From assembly GCA_002454815.1 (NCBI GenBank), contig DKJL01000018.1:25129-89128 (forward strand): a stretch of 64,000 bases of DNA, in the 5' to 3' direction. The notes under the pieces are model-generated. The model was not told the origin of the DNA, did no database searches, and saw nothing but the letters and a program-made list of their open reading frames with translations. The DNA comes from Flavobacteriales bacterium UBA6693. GTDB taxonomy: Bacteria; Bacteroidota; Bacteroidia; Flavobacteriales; Weeksellaceae. Below are positions 1 to 9,023 of the stretch, one piece after another. Each line of letters opens with the position of its first letter. The first letter of the stretch is position 1. Position numbers and translations under genes: made by a program.

Positions 1-1
1 A

Positions 2-457
2 ACCGGTTATGATGGTAATGGTATGACTTTCGGAACGCTTGCGGCGATGATTATTTCGGATATTATTTTAGAAAAAGGAAGTAAATATGAGGAACTATTC
101 AGCCCGGCGCGATTTAATGTAAAGGCCGGCCTTGTTGATACTGTGAAAGAAAGCGCTGATGCTGTTTTTCATTTAATTAAAGATAAATTCACTGCCAGAA
201 AAATAGACAGTCTGGACGAAATCCCGCTCGGCAGCGGCGATACGGTCTCGCTGGATGGTAAAACAATGTCGGTGTACCGGGATGAACTTGGCACGGTGCA
301 TGCGGTGGAAAGTGCATGTACCCACATGGGTTGCAATGTCGCTTGGAATAATACAGAGAAAAGCTGGGATTGTCCTTGTCACGGAGCGCGCTACGATATC
401 CGTGGCGTGGTGCTTAACGGACCTACGACCAAAAATTTAAAGAAAATTGACCTTTAA
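2..457 (+). CDS. FAD-dependent oxidoreductase with C-terminal Rieske domain, 3' part
   Basis: The gene enters the window from the left, and 151 codons are visible. The first part (GYDGNGMTFGTLAA, then a short helix) looks like the C-terminal end of a DAO/glycine-oxidase type FAD oxidoreductase. It is followed by a Rieske [2Fe-2S] domain with the paired ligand motifs CTHMGC and CPCHG near the end. Such DAO-Rieske fusions are known in bacteria; the substrate cannot be told from this fragment. A GTG- or ATG-started shorter protein is unlikely because the frame is open to the window edge and the sequence upstream of the first ATG fits the family. Confidence 0.8.
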   Translation, partial: TGYDGNGMTFGTLAAMIISDIILEKGSKYEELFSPARFNVKAGLVDTVKESADAVFHLIKDKFTARKIDSLDEIPLGSGDTVSLDGKTMSVYRDELGTVHAVESACTHMGCNVAWNNTEKSWDCPCHGARYDIRGVVLNGPTTKNLKKIDL

Positions 458-490
458 TTCAACATAAAGTAATCGCTAAAATACCAAATT

Positions 491-784
491 ATGATACTTA
501 ACGACAACAAAGAAGAACAGAACGAAAAATTGAGAGAGATGGATTACAGTCCGTCGGAAGATATTTTTAATCAGGAAGAATCGATTCCGCTGGATGGCGA
601 TGGAAATCCTGTTACGAAAATCGATAACGAAACTGAGGGTCCGGGCAGTGACCTCGATGTTCCCGGCAGTATGCTGGACGATGCGATGGAAGATATCGGT
701 TCGGAAGACGAAGAAAACAATTATTACAGCCAAAGCGATAACAAAGATAACCACGAGGAAGTAAACGACGATCTTATTTCGTAG
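491..784 (+). CDS. Small acidic protein of unknown function
   Basis: This 97-residue protein is very rich in Asp, Glu, Asn and Ser and has almost no hydrophobic stretches, so it is probably disordered and cytoplasmic. There is no signal peptide or membrane segment. It lies 33 bases downstream of the Rieske-containing oxidoreductase in the same direction and is followed by a strong terminator, so the two are probably co-transcribed. I do not recognise a domain. The acidic bias and regular codon use favour a real gene over a chance frame. Confidence 0.7.
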   Translation: MILNDNKEEQNEKLREMDYSPSEDIFNQEESIPLDGDGNPVTKIDNETEGPGSDLDVPGSMLDDAMEDIGSEDEENNYYSQSDNKDNHEEVNDDLIS

Positions 785-809
785 TTAAATTTAATCCTTT
801 AAAAGAATG

Positions 810-836
810 CGTCCTGCCAACACAGGACGTTTTTTT
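810..836 (+). terminator. Rho-independent terminator
   Basis: A 7-bp GC-rich stem (810-816 with 823-829) has a 6-base loop and is followed by seven T. It ends the transcription unit of the small acidic protein. Confidence 0.85.
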
Positions 837-910
837 GCGCAGATTTGTTTGGTATTTCTTTATTTGAATATCTTTAAAAGCCCTAAACAATCTCATTAAA
901 AATTTAAAAA

Positions 911-2899
911 ATGACGTTTGCCGATCAGATAAAAACAGGAATTCCGACCTCACTGCCGGAGCTGCCGCCTTTTGATAAAAACATCAACCATGCGCCAAAA
1001 CGTAAAAAAATTCTTTCCGAACAGGAAGAAAAATTAGCCTTAAAAAATGCGCTGCGTTACTTCCCGCCTCATTTGCACGCACAGTTGCTACCGGAGTTTC
1101 GGGACGAACTACACAATTTCGGCCGCATCTATATGTATCGTTTCCGGCCGACTTATGAAATGAAAGCACGTCCGATCTCGGATTATCCGGGAAAATCGCT
1201 GCACGCAAAATCCATTATGCTGATGATCCAGAATAATCTGGATTATGCCGTGGCGCAGCATCCCCACGAGCTTATTACGTATGGTGGAAATGGCGCAGTA
1301 TTCCAAAATTGGGCGCAATATCTGCTGACAATGAAATATCTTTCGGAAATGACAGACGAGCAAACGCTGGTCATGTATTCCGGGCATCCGATGGGTTTAT
1401 TTCCGAGCCATGCAGATGCTCCACGTGTGGTTGTCACCAACGGCCTTACCATTCCAAATTATTCCAAACCCGACGACTGGGAGCGATATAATGCGTTAGG
1501 TGTTTCACAGTATGGACAGATGACCGCCGGCAGTTACATGTACATCGGCCCTCAGGGTATTGTTCATGGTACGACGATAACGGTGCTGAACGCTTTTAGG
1601 AAAATCAACCGTTCACCGCGTGGAGGCCTGTTCGTTACCTCCGGCCTGGGTGGCATGAGCGGCGCGCAGCCAAAGGCTGGAAATATCGCCGGCTGCATTA
1701 CGGTTTGCGCTGAAGTAAATCCTAAAATGACGGCGGTCCGGCATCAGCAAAGGTGGGTGGACGAGATCTACGATAGTATGGATGAACTCATTGCTAGGGT
1801 GATAAAAGCACAGCAAAACGGGGAAAGTGTTTCACTCGCTTTTCAGGGCAACGTCGTCGACGTTTGGGAAAAGTTTTACGAGGCCGGACTGCACATTGAT
1901 CTTGGGTCCGATCAAACTTCACTTCACAATCCTTGGGCCGGCGGATATTATCCTGTGGATCTGTCGTTCGAAGAAGCCAATGTGATGATGTCAGAAAATC
2001 CTGAATTATTTAAAGAAAAAGTTCAGGAAAGCTTACGACGTCAGGCAGATGCTATTAATAAGCACACCGCGAAAGGAACGTATTTTTTCGACTACGGTAA
2101 TGCTTTCTTACTTGAAGCCAGCCGCGCCGGAGCTGATGTAATGTCAGATAATCCCGGTGCCGGGAGAGAATTTAAATATCCCAGTTATGTACAGGATATT
2201 ATGGGGCCGATGTGTTTCGACTACGGTTTCGGTCCCTTCCGTTGGGTTTGCGCGAGTGGCAGGCAAAGCGATTTACAAAAAACCGACGAAATCGCCTGCC
2301 ATATTCTGGAAACGATAATGAAAGACGCGCCGCAGGAAATACAGCAGCAGATGCAGGATAACATCACTTGGATCAAAGGCGCGCAGGAAAATAATCTCGT
2401 GGTCGGTTCTCAGGCAAGAATTCTTTATGCCGACGCGGAAGGCCGTATGAAGATTGCAGAAGCTTTTAATAATGCCATTAAAAGCGGTGAAATTGGACCC
2501 GTAGTTCTTGGCAGAGATCACCATGACGTTTCCGGCACCGATTCTCCCTATCGCGAAACTTCTAATATCTACGACGGATCAAGGTTTACGACGGACATGG
2601 CCGTGCAGAATGTCATTGGCGACAGTTTTCGCGGTGCGACGTGGGTGTCGCTTCACAACGGTGGCGGCGTGGGCTGGGGCGAGGTCATAAACGGCGGCTT
2701 TGGAATGCTGCTGGACGGCAGTGACGATGCAGACCGCCGCCTGAAATCAATGCTTTTCTGGGATGTGAACAACGGCATTTCCCGCCGTAGCTGGGCACGG
2801 AACGAAGGAGCGATGTTTGCGATTAAACGGGCTATGGACACCGAACCGCTCTTAAAAGTCACATTGCCAAATCTTGTAAACGAGGATCTTTTTAAATAA
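911..2899 (+). CDS. hutU: Urocanate hydratase
   Basis: This enzyme converts urocanate to imidazolone propionate, the second step of histidine breakdown, using tightly bound NAD+. The protein has 662 residues, longer than the roughly 555-residue proteobacterial enzyme; extra length at the N-terminus and in the middle is usual in the Bacteroidota branch. The conserved stretches TYGGNGAVFQNW, YSGHPMGLFP and YMYIGPQGIVHGT are present, as is the catalytic-cysteine motif FGPFRWVCASG with Cys447. No other hut gene is in the window, so the pathway must be completed elsewhere. Confidence 0.97.
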   Translation: MTFADQIKTGIPTSLPELPPFDKNINHAPKRKKILSEQEEKLALKNALRYFPPHLHAQLLPEFRDELHNFGRIYMYRFRPTYEMKARPISDYPGKSLHAKSIMLMIQNNLDYAVAQHPHELITYGGNGAVFQNWAQYLLTMKYLSEMTDEQTLVMYSGHPMGLFPSHADAPRVVVTNGLTIPNYSKPDDWERYNALGVSQYGQMTAGSYMYIGPQGIVHGTTITVLNAFRKINRSPRGGLFVTSGLGGMSGAQPKAGNIAGCITVCAEVNPKMTAVRHQQRWVDEIYDSMDELIARVIKAQQNGESVSLAFQGNVVDVWEKFYEAGLHIDLGSDQTSLHNPWAGGYYPVDLSFEEANVMMSENPELFKEKVQESLRRQADAINKHTAKGTYFFDYGNAFLLEASRAGADVMSDNPGAGREFKYPSYVQDIMGPMCFDYGFGPFRWVCASGRQSDLQKTDEIACHILETIMKDAPQEIQQQMQDNITWIKGAQENNLVVGSQARILYADAEGRMKIAEAFNNAIKSGEIGPVVLGRDHHDVSGTDSPYRETSNIYDGSRFTTDMAVQNVIGDSFRGATWVSLHNGGGVGWGEVINGGFGMLLDGSDDADRRLKSMLFWDVNNGISRRSWARNEGAMFAIKRAMDTEPLLKVTLPNLVNEDLFK

Positions 2900-3285
2900 T
2901 TTTCTTCAATTATAAACCCGGCTGTAATTTGAGTACGTATTTTCTTTGCAAAATCGCTGGGTTTTGGGCAGTCATTTTGAAATGTCAAAATATAACTGTA
3001 TCTTGGTCTTTTGCAGAGTTAAAAATATGATTTACAGAATCTTATCGATACAAATAATCGACGCCAAAATATTGCCGATAGCAAATCTGCATGATGATAT
3101 CTTCTTGAAAAGATCCAAAGAGTTTCTTTAATTTTCCCTGCCGGATTCAGGGCAGGGCACAACCTTCAATTTTTTTTCGATTTTAACGAAGTTTTCTCCG
3201 CGACTAATAACGCGTGCAATTTCGCGTGCGGCCGGACTGAATCATTTGAATCTTCGTTCTTTCATTTAAAAATATTCAGGAAACA
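2900..3285. other. Intergenic region without a gene
   Basis: There is no convincing coding frame; one short TTG-started frame is not supported. A 7-bp inverted repeat (3136-3142 with 3151-3157) forms a GC-rich hairpin but has no adjacent T-run, so it may be a weak or factor-dependent end of hutU. A short direct repeat CGCGTGC occurs twice around 3210-3230. No clear promoter for the next gene was found. Confidence 0.5.
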
Positions 3286-3663
3286 ATGTCAACACAAATC
3301 ACTTTAACCACAGGAGTTTACGATTTAATCAAAGATCATTTAAGAAGAAAACGTACCACAATTGAGCAGGAACAGCTGCTCACGGAACAGCTGCGAAATG
3401 CAGAACAGGTACTCCGCAAAAATTTGCCCGAAGATGTGGTAACGGTAAACTGCGAAGTGCGTATAAAAGATGCGGAAACGCATGAAGAAGAAAAATACCT
3501 TTTCGTAGAAACCAAACGCGAAAAAGTAAAAAAAGGAAAATACTCAATTTTGTCGCCGGTGGCTTTGGCTACGGTTGGAAACAAAGTTGGCGATGTGATC
3601 ACATGGCCCTTCGACGAGGGACAAAGAAAGATTGAGATCCTCAGCGTTGAACGGTTAAATTAA
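3286..3663 (+). CDS. GreA/GreB family transcript-cleavage-like factor
   Basis: This 125-residue protein has the GreA/GreB C-terminal FKBP-like domain (about residues 50-123, with SPVALATVGNKVGDVITW) and a short helical N-terminal half. It is shorter than GreA (about 158 residues), so the N-terminal coiled-coil finger that reaches the RNA polymerase active site must be reduced. Proteins of this kind bind the polymerase secondary channel; whether this one stimulates cleavage or competes, as Rnk does, cannot be told. It forms its own transcription unit. Confidence 0.8.
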   Translation: MSTQITLTTGVYDLIKDHLRRKRTTIEQEQLLTEQLRNAEQVLRKNLPEDVVTVNCEVRIKDAETHEEEKYLFVETKREKVKKGKYSILSPVALATVGNKVGDVITWPFDEGQRKIEILSVERLN

Positions 3664-3683
3664 ATTTAAAAATAACTAAAAAG

Positions 3684-3712
3684 AAACCTCCTCCGCGAGG
3701 TTTTTTTTGTTT
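3684..3712. terminator. Bidirectional terminator
   Basis: The 7-bp stem (3684-3690 with 3697-3703) has A-rich and T-rich flanks on either side. It can serve both the GreA/GreB-like gene and the convergent S41 peptidase gene. Confidence 0.85.
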
Positions 3713-3717
3713 TTAAA

Positions 3718-5316
3718 CTAATGTGCTTTATTTCGCGAATTGTCAATTTCGGTCAGAACCCGATACAGGACAGGATCCTGATGAGAAATAATTTGGTCTA
3801 TAGTCGGCTTTTCGGGGTGATCCGGCAGCACTCCTTTTCCTGTCATTGTCGGTTCTGCATTGGCGCGGATCAGCATTAATCCGATCGGTAATTTTAGCTT
3901 TGAATTTGGCAGCGTTTCGGTGGAGTATCTGCCTGCAACCGTTCCGTCATTGGCGCCGGCGGTTTCTTCACCAACCAAAATAGCGCGTTGATCACCTTTA
4001 AGTTTTGCAGCCAAAATTGCCGAAGCTGAAAAACTGCTTCCATTGATTAGAAGATAAATGGTTCCGTTAAAATTATTTTTCCGCGGATTGTTGCGGGTCA
4101 AGAAATTATTGTTCTTCAGGTAAAATGTATCGTCAACTTTTTTTACGGCAAGTAGCGACCCGACGGCGTATAACGGATAAGAAAGCGCTGCGACAGGCTG
4201 AAGCGCCCAGGGAAACTCAGTAAAATAATCGGCGTGCAGCACAGAAAAACGTGAAGCGACTTCGATATCTTTAATGAACCGGAACTTTTCCTGCGCCAGA
4301 TAGGAATACAGATCCGTAATTTCTGCCAGCGATCCGCCCAGGTTGTCGCGCACATCGATGATCAGAAACTGACTTCCAACCTCCCTCAGATCTTTGAAAC
4401 TTCTTTTGTAAAATTTTCGCGAAAACGTCCCAGAAAAAGTTTTAATTTTCATGTAGGCAACTGCGGAATCGCTTGTCAGAAAACTCAACTCGCGGTTAAA
4501 TCCATTTGTTTCGGCGTTATAACTTTTTATTTTTCCGCTGTCGGATTTTGCGATGCGCCTCTGTAGACGCTCTTCCGCTCGCCGCACTTCCCTGGTCGTC
4601 TTTTCGCGGTGAATCGTAACGGTCGCCAAAGAGTCATGATTTCTAATAACTACTTGCAGACTGTCCAGCAGACCGTTTTTTAAGGTAAATAATTGTGGCC
4701 AAAGTTCAGCCAGCGCATATTTCTGAAAAGTAGTGTTATAGCCGTCGCTGCCGACGAGGGGAGCATAGATTTTTAGCAGCGCAGCGACCGAATCATTTTT
4801 AATTTTTATTAATTCCGAACCGACAGGAATTTCCAGATCCCGTTGCAAAGGTCCTTTTACGAAAAGCCGTCCGTGGTCGATGGCGAAATCATATTTGCTC
4901 AGCAATCCTTTGGAATTGCGAAGTTCGCGGCGTGCTTTTTTCGTCAGCTTTGGATAACGCGGAAAGAGCCGGAGATGCGCTTCCCGAACCTGCACAATCG
5001 CAGGCGCCAGTTTCCAGTAAAACTCGTTCGCGCTCATCGGCGCGGTAATATTTTTTTTTACATTATCAAAAATTCCGTCCAGTTTTTCTTTCTCTACATA
5101 ACGATGGAGTTGCGGGTGGAGTTGTGTCAGTTTGGCCTGTACAAAATCAACATCGTTCCGAAGATCTGCAACTGCGATGGGTTTTTCTAATTTTTTATTG
5201 TAGCGCGCTGCCGATGTGCACTGGCACAAAAGCACCAACGCAAACAGTAATATGATTGGCCGCGTCCGGTTTTCTCCCAATCCACGATTCGCAAAAGCGT
5301 TATTAGCGCAGTCCAC
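3718..5316 (-). CDS. S41 family peptidase, exported
   Basis: This is a C-terminal-processing-type serine protease of 532 residues. A hydrophobic segment ending in LLCQC at about residues 21-33 looks like a lipoprotein or secretion signal, so the protein is probably periplasmic or outer-membrane bound. The S41 core is at the C-terminal side: NGSSFSAS, with the nucleophile serine near residue 428, and GEETAG near 449. The assigned start is GTG at 5316; a TTG at 5280 gives a more standard short signal peptide and may be the true start. It lies one base after the stop of the nicotinamidase gene, so the two form an operon. Confidence 0.85.
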   Translation of the reverse strand: MDCANNAFANRGLGENRTRPIILLFALVLLCQCTSAARYNKKLEKPIAVADLRNDVDFVQAKLTQLHPQLHRYVEKEKLDGIFDNVKKNITAPMSANEFYWKLAPAIVQVREAHLRLFPRYPKLTKKARRELRNSKGLLSKYDFAIDHGRLFVKGPLQRDLEIPVGSELIKIKNDSVAALLKIYAPLVGSDGYNTTFQKYALAELWPQLFTLKNGLLDSLQVVIRNHDSLATVTIHREKTTREVRRAEERLQRRIAKSDSGKIKSYNAETNGFNRELSFLTSDSAVAYMKIKTFSGTFSRKFYKRSFKDLREVGSQFLIIDVRDNLGGSLAEITDLYSYLAQEKFRFIKDIEVASRFSVLHADYFTEFPWALQPVAALSYPLYAVGSLLAVKKVDDTFYLKNNNFLTRNNPRKNNFNGTIYLLINGSSFSASAILAAKLKGDQRAILVGEETAGANDGTVAGRYSTETLPNSKLKLPIGLMLIRANAEPTMTGKGVLPDHPEKPTIDQIISHQDPVLYRVLTEIDNSRNKAH

Positions 5317-5317
5317 T

Positions 5318-5923
5318 TTAACCCAGAATTGTTACCGTGTTTTCGAGCATTTCATAAATCGCATCTTTGCCCGCATCGGGTTTAACGTTCACCGCTCTGG
5401 CTCCGTTAAAGTGCAGGCAGGTGACATAACCTAATTTGGCGGCATCGATACAGGTGAATTTCACGCAATAATCGAGTGCAAGGCCCACCACTTCAAGCAA
5501 CTGAATATTTTTTTCTTTTAAAAAATCATCTAAACCTGTTTTTACAAAATGGTTGTTGTCCTGGAAACCGCTGTAGCTGTCGACCTCCGGGTTCTTTCCT
5601 TTCTGTATAATTTTAGTCACTTTATCGCGGTTCAGGTCAGCGTGAAATTCTGCGCCAAAAGTGTTTTGAACGCAGTGATCGGGCCACATAAATTGCGGAA
5701 TGCCATTCAGAATAATAGTTTCGCCGACAGTTTTGCCATTGTTCGAGGCAAAACTTTTATGGTCAGCCGGATGCCAGTCTTGGGTGAGTATAATTTCGTC
5801 ATACTCGTTGTCCTGCATCAGCAGATTGATATAGGGAATAATTTCGCCGGCGCCTGGCACAGCAAGAGCACCGCCCTCGCAGAAGTCGTTTTGAACATCA
5901 ACGATGATAAGAGCTTTCTTCAT
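5318..5923 (-). CDS. pncA: Nicotinamidase/pyrazinamidase
   Basis: It hydrolyses nicotinamide to nicotinate in NAD+ salvage. The 201-residue protein has the isochorismatase-like fold: the catalytic Asp in VDVQNDF, the metal-site motif DWHP, a lysine in the middle region, and the nucleophile cysteine in ALDYCVKFT. All expected catalytic residues are present. It is the first gene of a two-gene unit with the S41 peptidase; the pairing has no obvious metabolic meaning. Confidence 0.95.
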   Translation of the reverse strand: MKKALIIVDVQNDFCEGGALAVPGAGEIIPYINLLMQDNEYDEIILTQDWHPADHKSFASNNGKTVGETIILNGIPQFMWPDHCVQNTFGAEFHADLNRDKVTKIIQKGKNPEVDSYSGFQDNNHFVKTGLDDFLKEKNIQLLEVVGLALDYCVKFTCIDAAKLGYVTCLHFNGARAVNVKPDAGKDAIYEMLENTVTILG

Positions 5924-6037
5924 AAGTGAGAATTTTAGATTACAATTAAAGTCAACTTAATTTGGTAAATTTACGAGACCGTACGGCAAATGCTCCGCCA
6001 AACGGAATTATACGCCAAATCGTCAAAACACTAAAGT

Positions 6038-6574
6038 ATGATAAATTTAGAACAGCTAAAATATCCAATCGGTCCGTACAGCGAACCTGCAGAAATTTCC
6101 GATGAAGATGTTGATAATTATATACGCACCATCAAGAATTTTTACGCCCGGCTTAAAAATCTTGTGGGTGAATGGAGCGACGAGCAGCTCGACACGCAAT
6201 ATCGGCCGGACGGCTGGACAGTGCGCCAGCTGGTAAATCATTTGGCTGACGTGAGTATGATTAATTATATAAGGTTCAAACTGGCACTGACAGAAGATAA
6301 TCCAACTGTAAATTCTTTCAACCAACAAAAATGGGCGGAGCTGCAGGACAGCTTTACCATCGAAATAAAACCCGCATTACAGACGATAAAAGGCGTGCAT
6401 AAGCGCTGGACGTACGAGCTTAAATCTCTGACTAATAAGGAGCTGGAATTTTGTTTTTCGCATCCGGAGCGAAAAGGATTGATGTCGCTTCGCCGCGGTT
6501 TGGCCTATTGTTGTTGGCATTGCGATCATCATTTAGCGCATTTGCAAAAACTGAAAGAGCAGGAAGGCTGGTAA
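6038..6574 (+). CDS. bstA: YfiT/BstA-type bacillithiol transferase (DinB superfamily)
   Basis: The 178-residue protein is a four-helix DinB-like metal enzyme. It has the three expected metal-binding histidines: one in LVNHLADV and two in the C-terminal WHCDHHLAHL segment. YfiT/BstA of Bacillus belongs to a family that conjugates bacillithiol to electrophiles, although older annotations call it a metal-dependent hydrolase. The next gene is ytxJ-like, another bacillithiol-linked family, which strengthens the assignment. Substrate specificity is inferred from family and context. Confidence 0.8.
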   Translation: MINLEQLKYPIGPYSEPAEISDEDVDNYIRTIKNFYARLKNLVGEWSDEQLDTQYRPDGWTVRQLVNHLADVSMINYIRFKLALTEDNPTVNSFNQQKWAELQDSFTIEIKPALQTIKGVHKRWTYELKSLTNKELEFCFSHPERKGLMSLRRGLAYCCWHCDHHLAHLQKLKEQEGW

Positions 6575-6631
6575 ATAATACTTAATCGTCACGCGATTGC
6601 TTAATTTTAATCGCATTTAAATTAAATCAAT

Positions 6632-7006
6632 ATGAGTTTTTTAAAAAATATTTTTGGTAGTGATAATGAATCGCAGGATTCCCGCAGTTTTTGGAAGAAC
6701 ATAACTTCTGATGAAGAGTTGGAAGCGGCGGTTGCAGAATCTTTTAACCGGCCGGTAATTATTTTTAAACATTCCACGCGGTGCCACATCAGCAAAATGG
6801 TTTTAAAGTCTTTCGAGCAGGAAGTGGCGCAGGCAGACCGCGACATTGCCTATTATTTTTTGGATTTGATCAGCTTTCGGGGATTATCCAACAAAATTGC
6901 CGAGAATTTTGACGTTACTCATCAAAGTCCGCAGATGATTGTTCTGCAGGACGGTATCGCCGTGCGGAACGCGTCACACCACAGTATCTCGCTAAGCTTA
7001 GTGTAA
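6632..7006 (+). CDS. ytxJ: Bacillithiol system redox-active protein YtxJ
   Basis: This 124-residue thioredoxin-fold protein carries the family hallmark FKHSTRCHIS around residues 45-54, with a single active-site cysteine. That is the monothiol pattern expected of a bacilliredoxin-like protein acting on bacillithiol-mixed disulfides. It sits 57 bases downstream of the BstA-like gene, and its stop overlaps the start of the Crp-type regulator (TAATG), so at least the last two genes are translationally coupled. Confidence 0.88.
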   Translation: MSFLKNIFGSDNESQDSRSFWKNITSDEELEAAVAESFNRPVIIFKHSTRCHISKMVLKSFEQEVAQADRDIAYYFLDLISFRGLSNKIAENFDVTHQSPQMIVLQDGIAVRNASHHSISLSLV

Positions 7007-7605
7007 TGGCACAATCTTCAGCGCTAGCACTCTACTTAATAGAGAATATGCAGCTTTCTGAGCAGGAAGCTATCTGGCAGGCAGACCGCTACCCCCGAAA
7101 AACGGTCGACAAACAAGAAATGTTGCTGCGTGCCGGGGAAATCTGCCGTCAAATTTATTTTGTGGAAACCGGGCTGTTGAAAATGTACTCAACGGATCGG
7201 AACGGCAAAGAACATATCATTCAGTTCGCACCGGAAAATTGGCTGATGTCCGACCGCTCGTCACTGTATTTCAACGAAAAATCGGAATATTATATTGAAG
7301 CGGTTGAAAGTTCAGAAGTGGTCGCGCTCGACTCTGATTTTTTCACGAGCATTATTGATATTGATGCACGACTCGCCAGAAACAATGATACTTTATTACA
7401 AAAGCATATTCGCGGTTTACAGAATCGGGTGCATTCTTTGCTGGCGGAATCTGCCGAAGAAAGGTATATGGGTTTCATGGAGACTTATCCCAAACTGCTG
7501 CAGCGCGTGCCACAATGGATGATCGCGTCCTATTTGGGTATAACGCCGGAAAGTTTGAGCAGAGTAAGAAAGGAACTGGCGCGGAAGAATTTCACGGTTA
7601 TTTAA
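7006..7605 (+). CDS. Crp/Fnr family transcriptional regulator
   Basis: The 199-residue protein has an N-terminal cyclic-nucleotide-binding-type beta-roll (about residues 20-120) and a C-terminal helix-turn-helix (IASYLGITPESLSRVRKEL). No cysteine cluster of the Fnr iron-sulfur type is seen. The start overlaps the ytxJ stop by one base, so it is co-expressed with the thiol genes and may regulate them. That role is an inference from position. Confidence 0.9.
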   Translation: MAQSSALALYLIENMQLSEQEAIWQADRYPRKTVDKQEMLLRAGEICRQIYFVETGLLKMYSTDRNGKEHIIQFAPENWLMSDRSSLYFNEKSEYYIEAVESSEVVALDSDFFTSIIDIDARLARNNDTLLQKHIRGLQNRVHSLLAESAEERYMGFMETYPKLLQRVPQWMIASYLGITPESLSRVRKELARKNFTVI

Positions 7606-7624
7606 GTTAAAAATATCTATTCAC

Positions 7625-7655
7625 AAAAAAAGCAGTCATTTAAGTGACTGCTTTC
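7625..7655. terminator. Bidirectional terminator
   Basis: The 8-bp stem (7631-7638 with 7645-7652) is flanked by an A-run on the left and TTT on the right. It separates the Crp-type gene from the convergent rpoD gene. Confidence 0.8.
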
Positions 7656-7672
7656 ATTTGCTACGAAAAGTT

Positions 7673-8539
7673 TTATTTTCCTAAATAAGATTTGAGGATC
7701 TTACTTCTCGTATTATGTTTCAAACGCTTAATGGCTTTTTCTTTAATCTGACGGACGCGTTCTCTGGTAAGATCGAAAGTCTCGCCAATTTCTTCCAAAG
7801 TCATCGGATGTTTTCCGTTCAGTCCAAAATAGAGGCGTACCAAATCTGCCTCACGAGGAGTCAGAGTTTGCAAAGCTCGTTCGATTTCGATTTGCAGTGA
7901 TTCCAACATCAGATCTTTATCCGGGCTCGGAGATTCGCCGGAACGGAGCACGTCATAAAGATTACTGTCTTCGCCTTCTACCAGTGGTGCATCCATCGAG
8001 AGGTGACGGCCGCTGTTTTTCATCGATTCTTTAATATCGTCCTCGCTCATATCCAACACCTCGGCGAGTTCTTCCGGTGACGGCGGACGCTCGTTTTCCT
8101 GCTCAAGATGCGCGTAGGCTTTGTTGATTTTATTGATGGAGCCAATTTTATTCAGCGGCAAACGCACAATACGGGACTGCTCGGCCAAAGCCTGCAGAAT
8201 CGACTGACGGATCCACCAAACGGCATACGAAATAAACTTGAATCCACGCGTTTCATCATATCTTTTAGCCGCTTTCATCAAGCCCAGGTTGCCCTCGTTG
8301 ATCAGATCGGGTAGGGACAAACCCTGGTTTTGGTATTGCTTCGACACAGAAACCACGAAACGAAGATTCGCTTTAATCAGTTTCTCTAACGCTACGCGGT
8401 CGCCGGCACGGATTTTCTGTGCCAATTCTACTTCTTCGTCTGCCGTAATCAGATCAACTTTTCCAATCTCCTGCAAATATTTGTCGAGAGAGGCGGTTTC
8501 CCGGTTGGTAACCTGTTTGGTAATTTTTAATTGTCTCAT
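7673..8539 (-). CDS. rpoD: RNA polymerase primary sigma factor (sigma-70)
   Basis: The 288-residue sigma factor has regions 1.2, 2, 3 and 4 but no region 1.1, as is standard for the primary sigma of Bacteroidota. Region 2 reads [20 protein letters not shown], followed by [17 protein letters not shown]. Region 4 ends in the helix-turn-helix [18 protein letters not shown]. This sigma recognises the TTG/TAnnTTTG promoters seen throughout the window. The gene is monocistronic. Confidence 0.97.
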   Translation of the reverse strand: MRQLKITKQVTNRETASLDKYLQEIGKVDLITADEEVELAQKIRAGDRVALEKLIKANLRFVVSVSKQYQNQGLSLPDLINEGNLGLMKAAKRYDETRGFKFISYAVWWIRQSILQALAEQSRIVRLPLNKIGSINKINKAYAHLEQENERPPSPEELAEVLDMSEDDIKESMKNSGRHLSMDAPLVEGEDSNLYDVLRSGESPSPDKDLMLESLQIEIERALQTLTPREADLVRLYFGLNGKHPMTLEEIGETFDLTRERVRQIKEKAIKRLKHNTRSKILKSYLGK

Positions 8540-9023
8540 GTATAATTAACGTCCACTTTAGGACTGCATTAGATTATACGACTGAAACGCAGAAAAGGTT
8601 ACAAATATTTCTACTTTGTAGCTATTAGTTAATTTTGTTTAGTTAAATTGTGAGGCACCTCTGTTTTAAAATATAAGAACGTCTGCAGAAAGACGGTTCT
8701 ATTCCTTTTTTATTTATTTAAACTTTTGCTTTTCGTCTGCTAGTGTTTCGTTCAGTTGAAATAGGTTGACTAAAGATTTGCGCTTTATTTTTTTATTGAA
8801 AATACTGCAGTAATCAGATAGTATATTATTGACCGTCACTGTCTTCATTTTGTTTTTTTATAATTTAAAATAATCATCTTAAATAATTTGATAAAAAACT
8901 TGCCGGTAACATATATAATTGTATCTTGCAACCGTTTTTATATCCTGAAATCAATTTTTGTTCATCAATTGTTGTGTTTCATTTATAATTTCGACAGTAT
9001 TAATTAATTAATTTTTTTTTAAG
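8540..9023. other. AT-rich intergenic region between rpoD and the RRM gene
   Basis: No coding frame is credible. A perfect -7-like TAATTTTG lies at 8630-8637 on the plus strand. It is followed by a hairpin (8676-8684 with 8691-8700, one bulge) and a T-run at 8705-8711. Together these could specify a very short RNA or an attenuated leader, but a properly spaced -33 TTG is missing. Immediately upstream of the RRM gene is a TATAATTTCG element at 8984-8993 and a T9 tract before the start codon. Confidence 0.35.

Noticed and set aside
2946..3131. A 61-codon frame between hutU and the GreA/GreB-like gene
   Set aside because: It starts with TTG, has no ribosome-binding context, and its translation has no protein-like pattern; it overlaps a hairpin.
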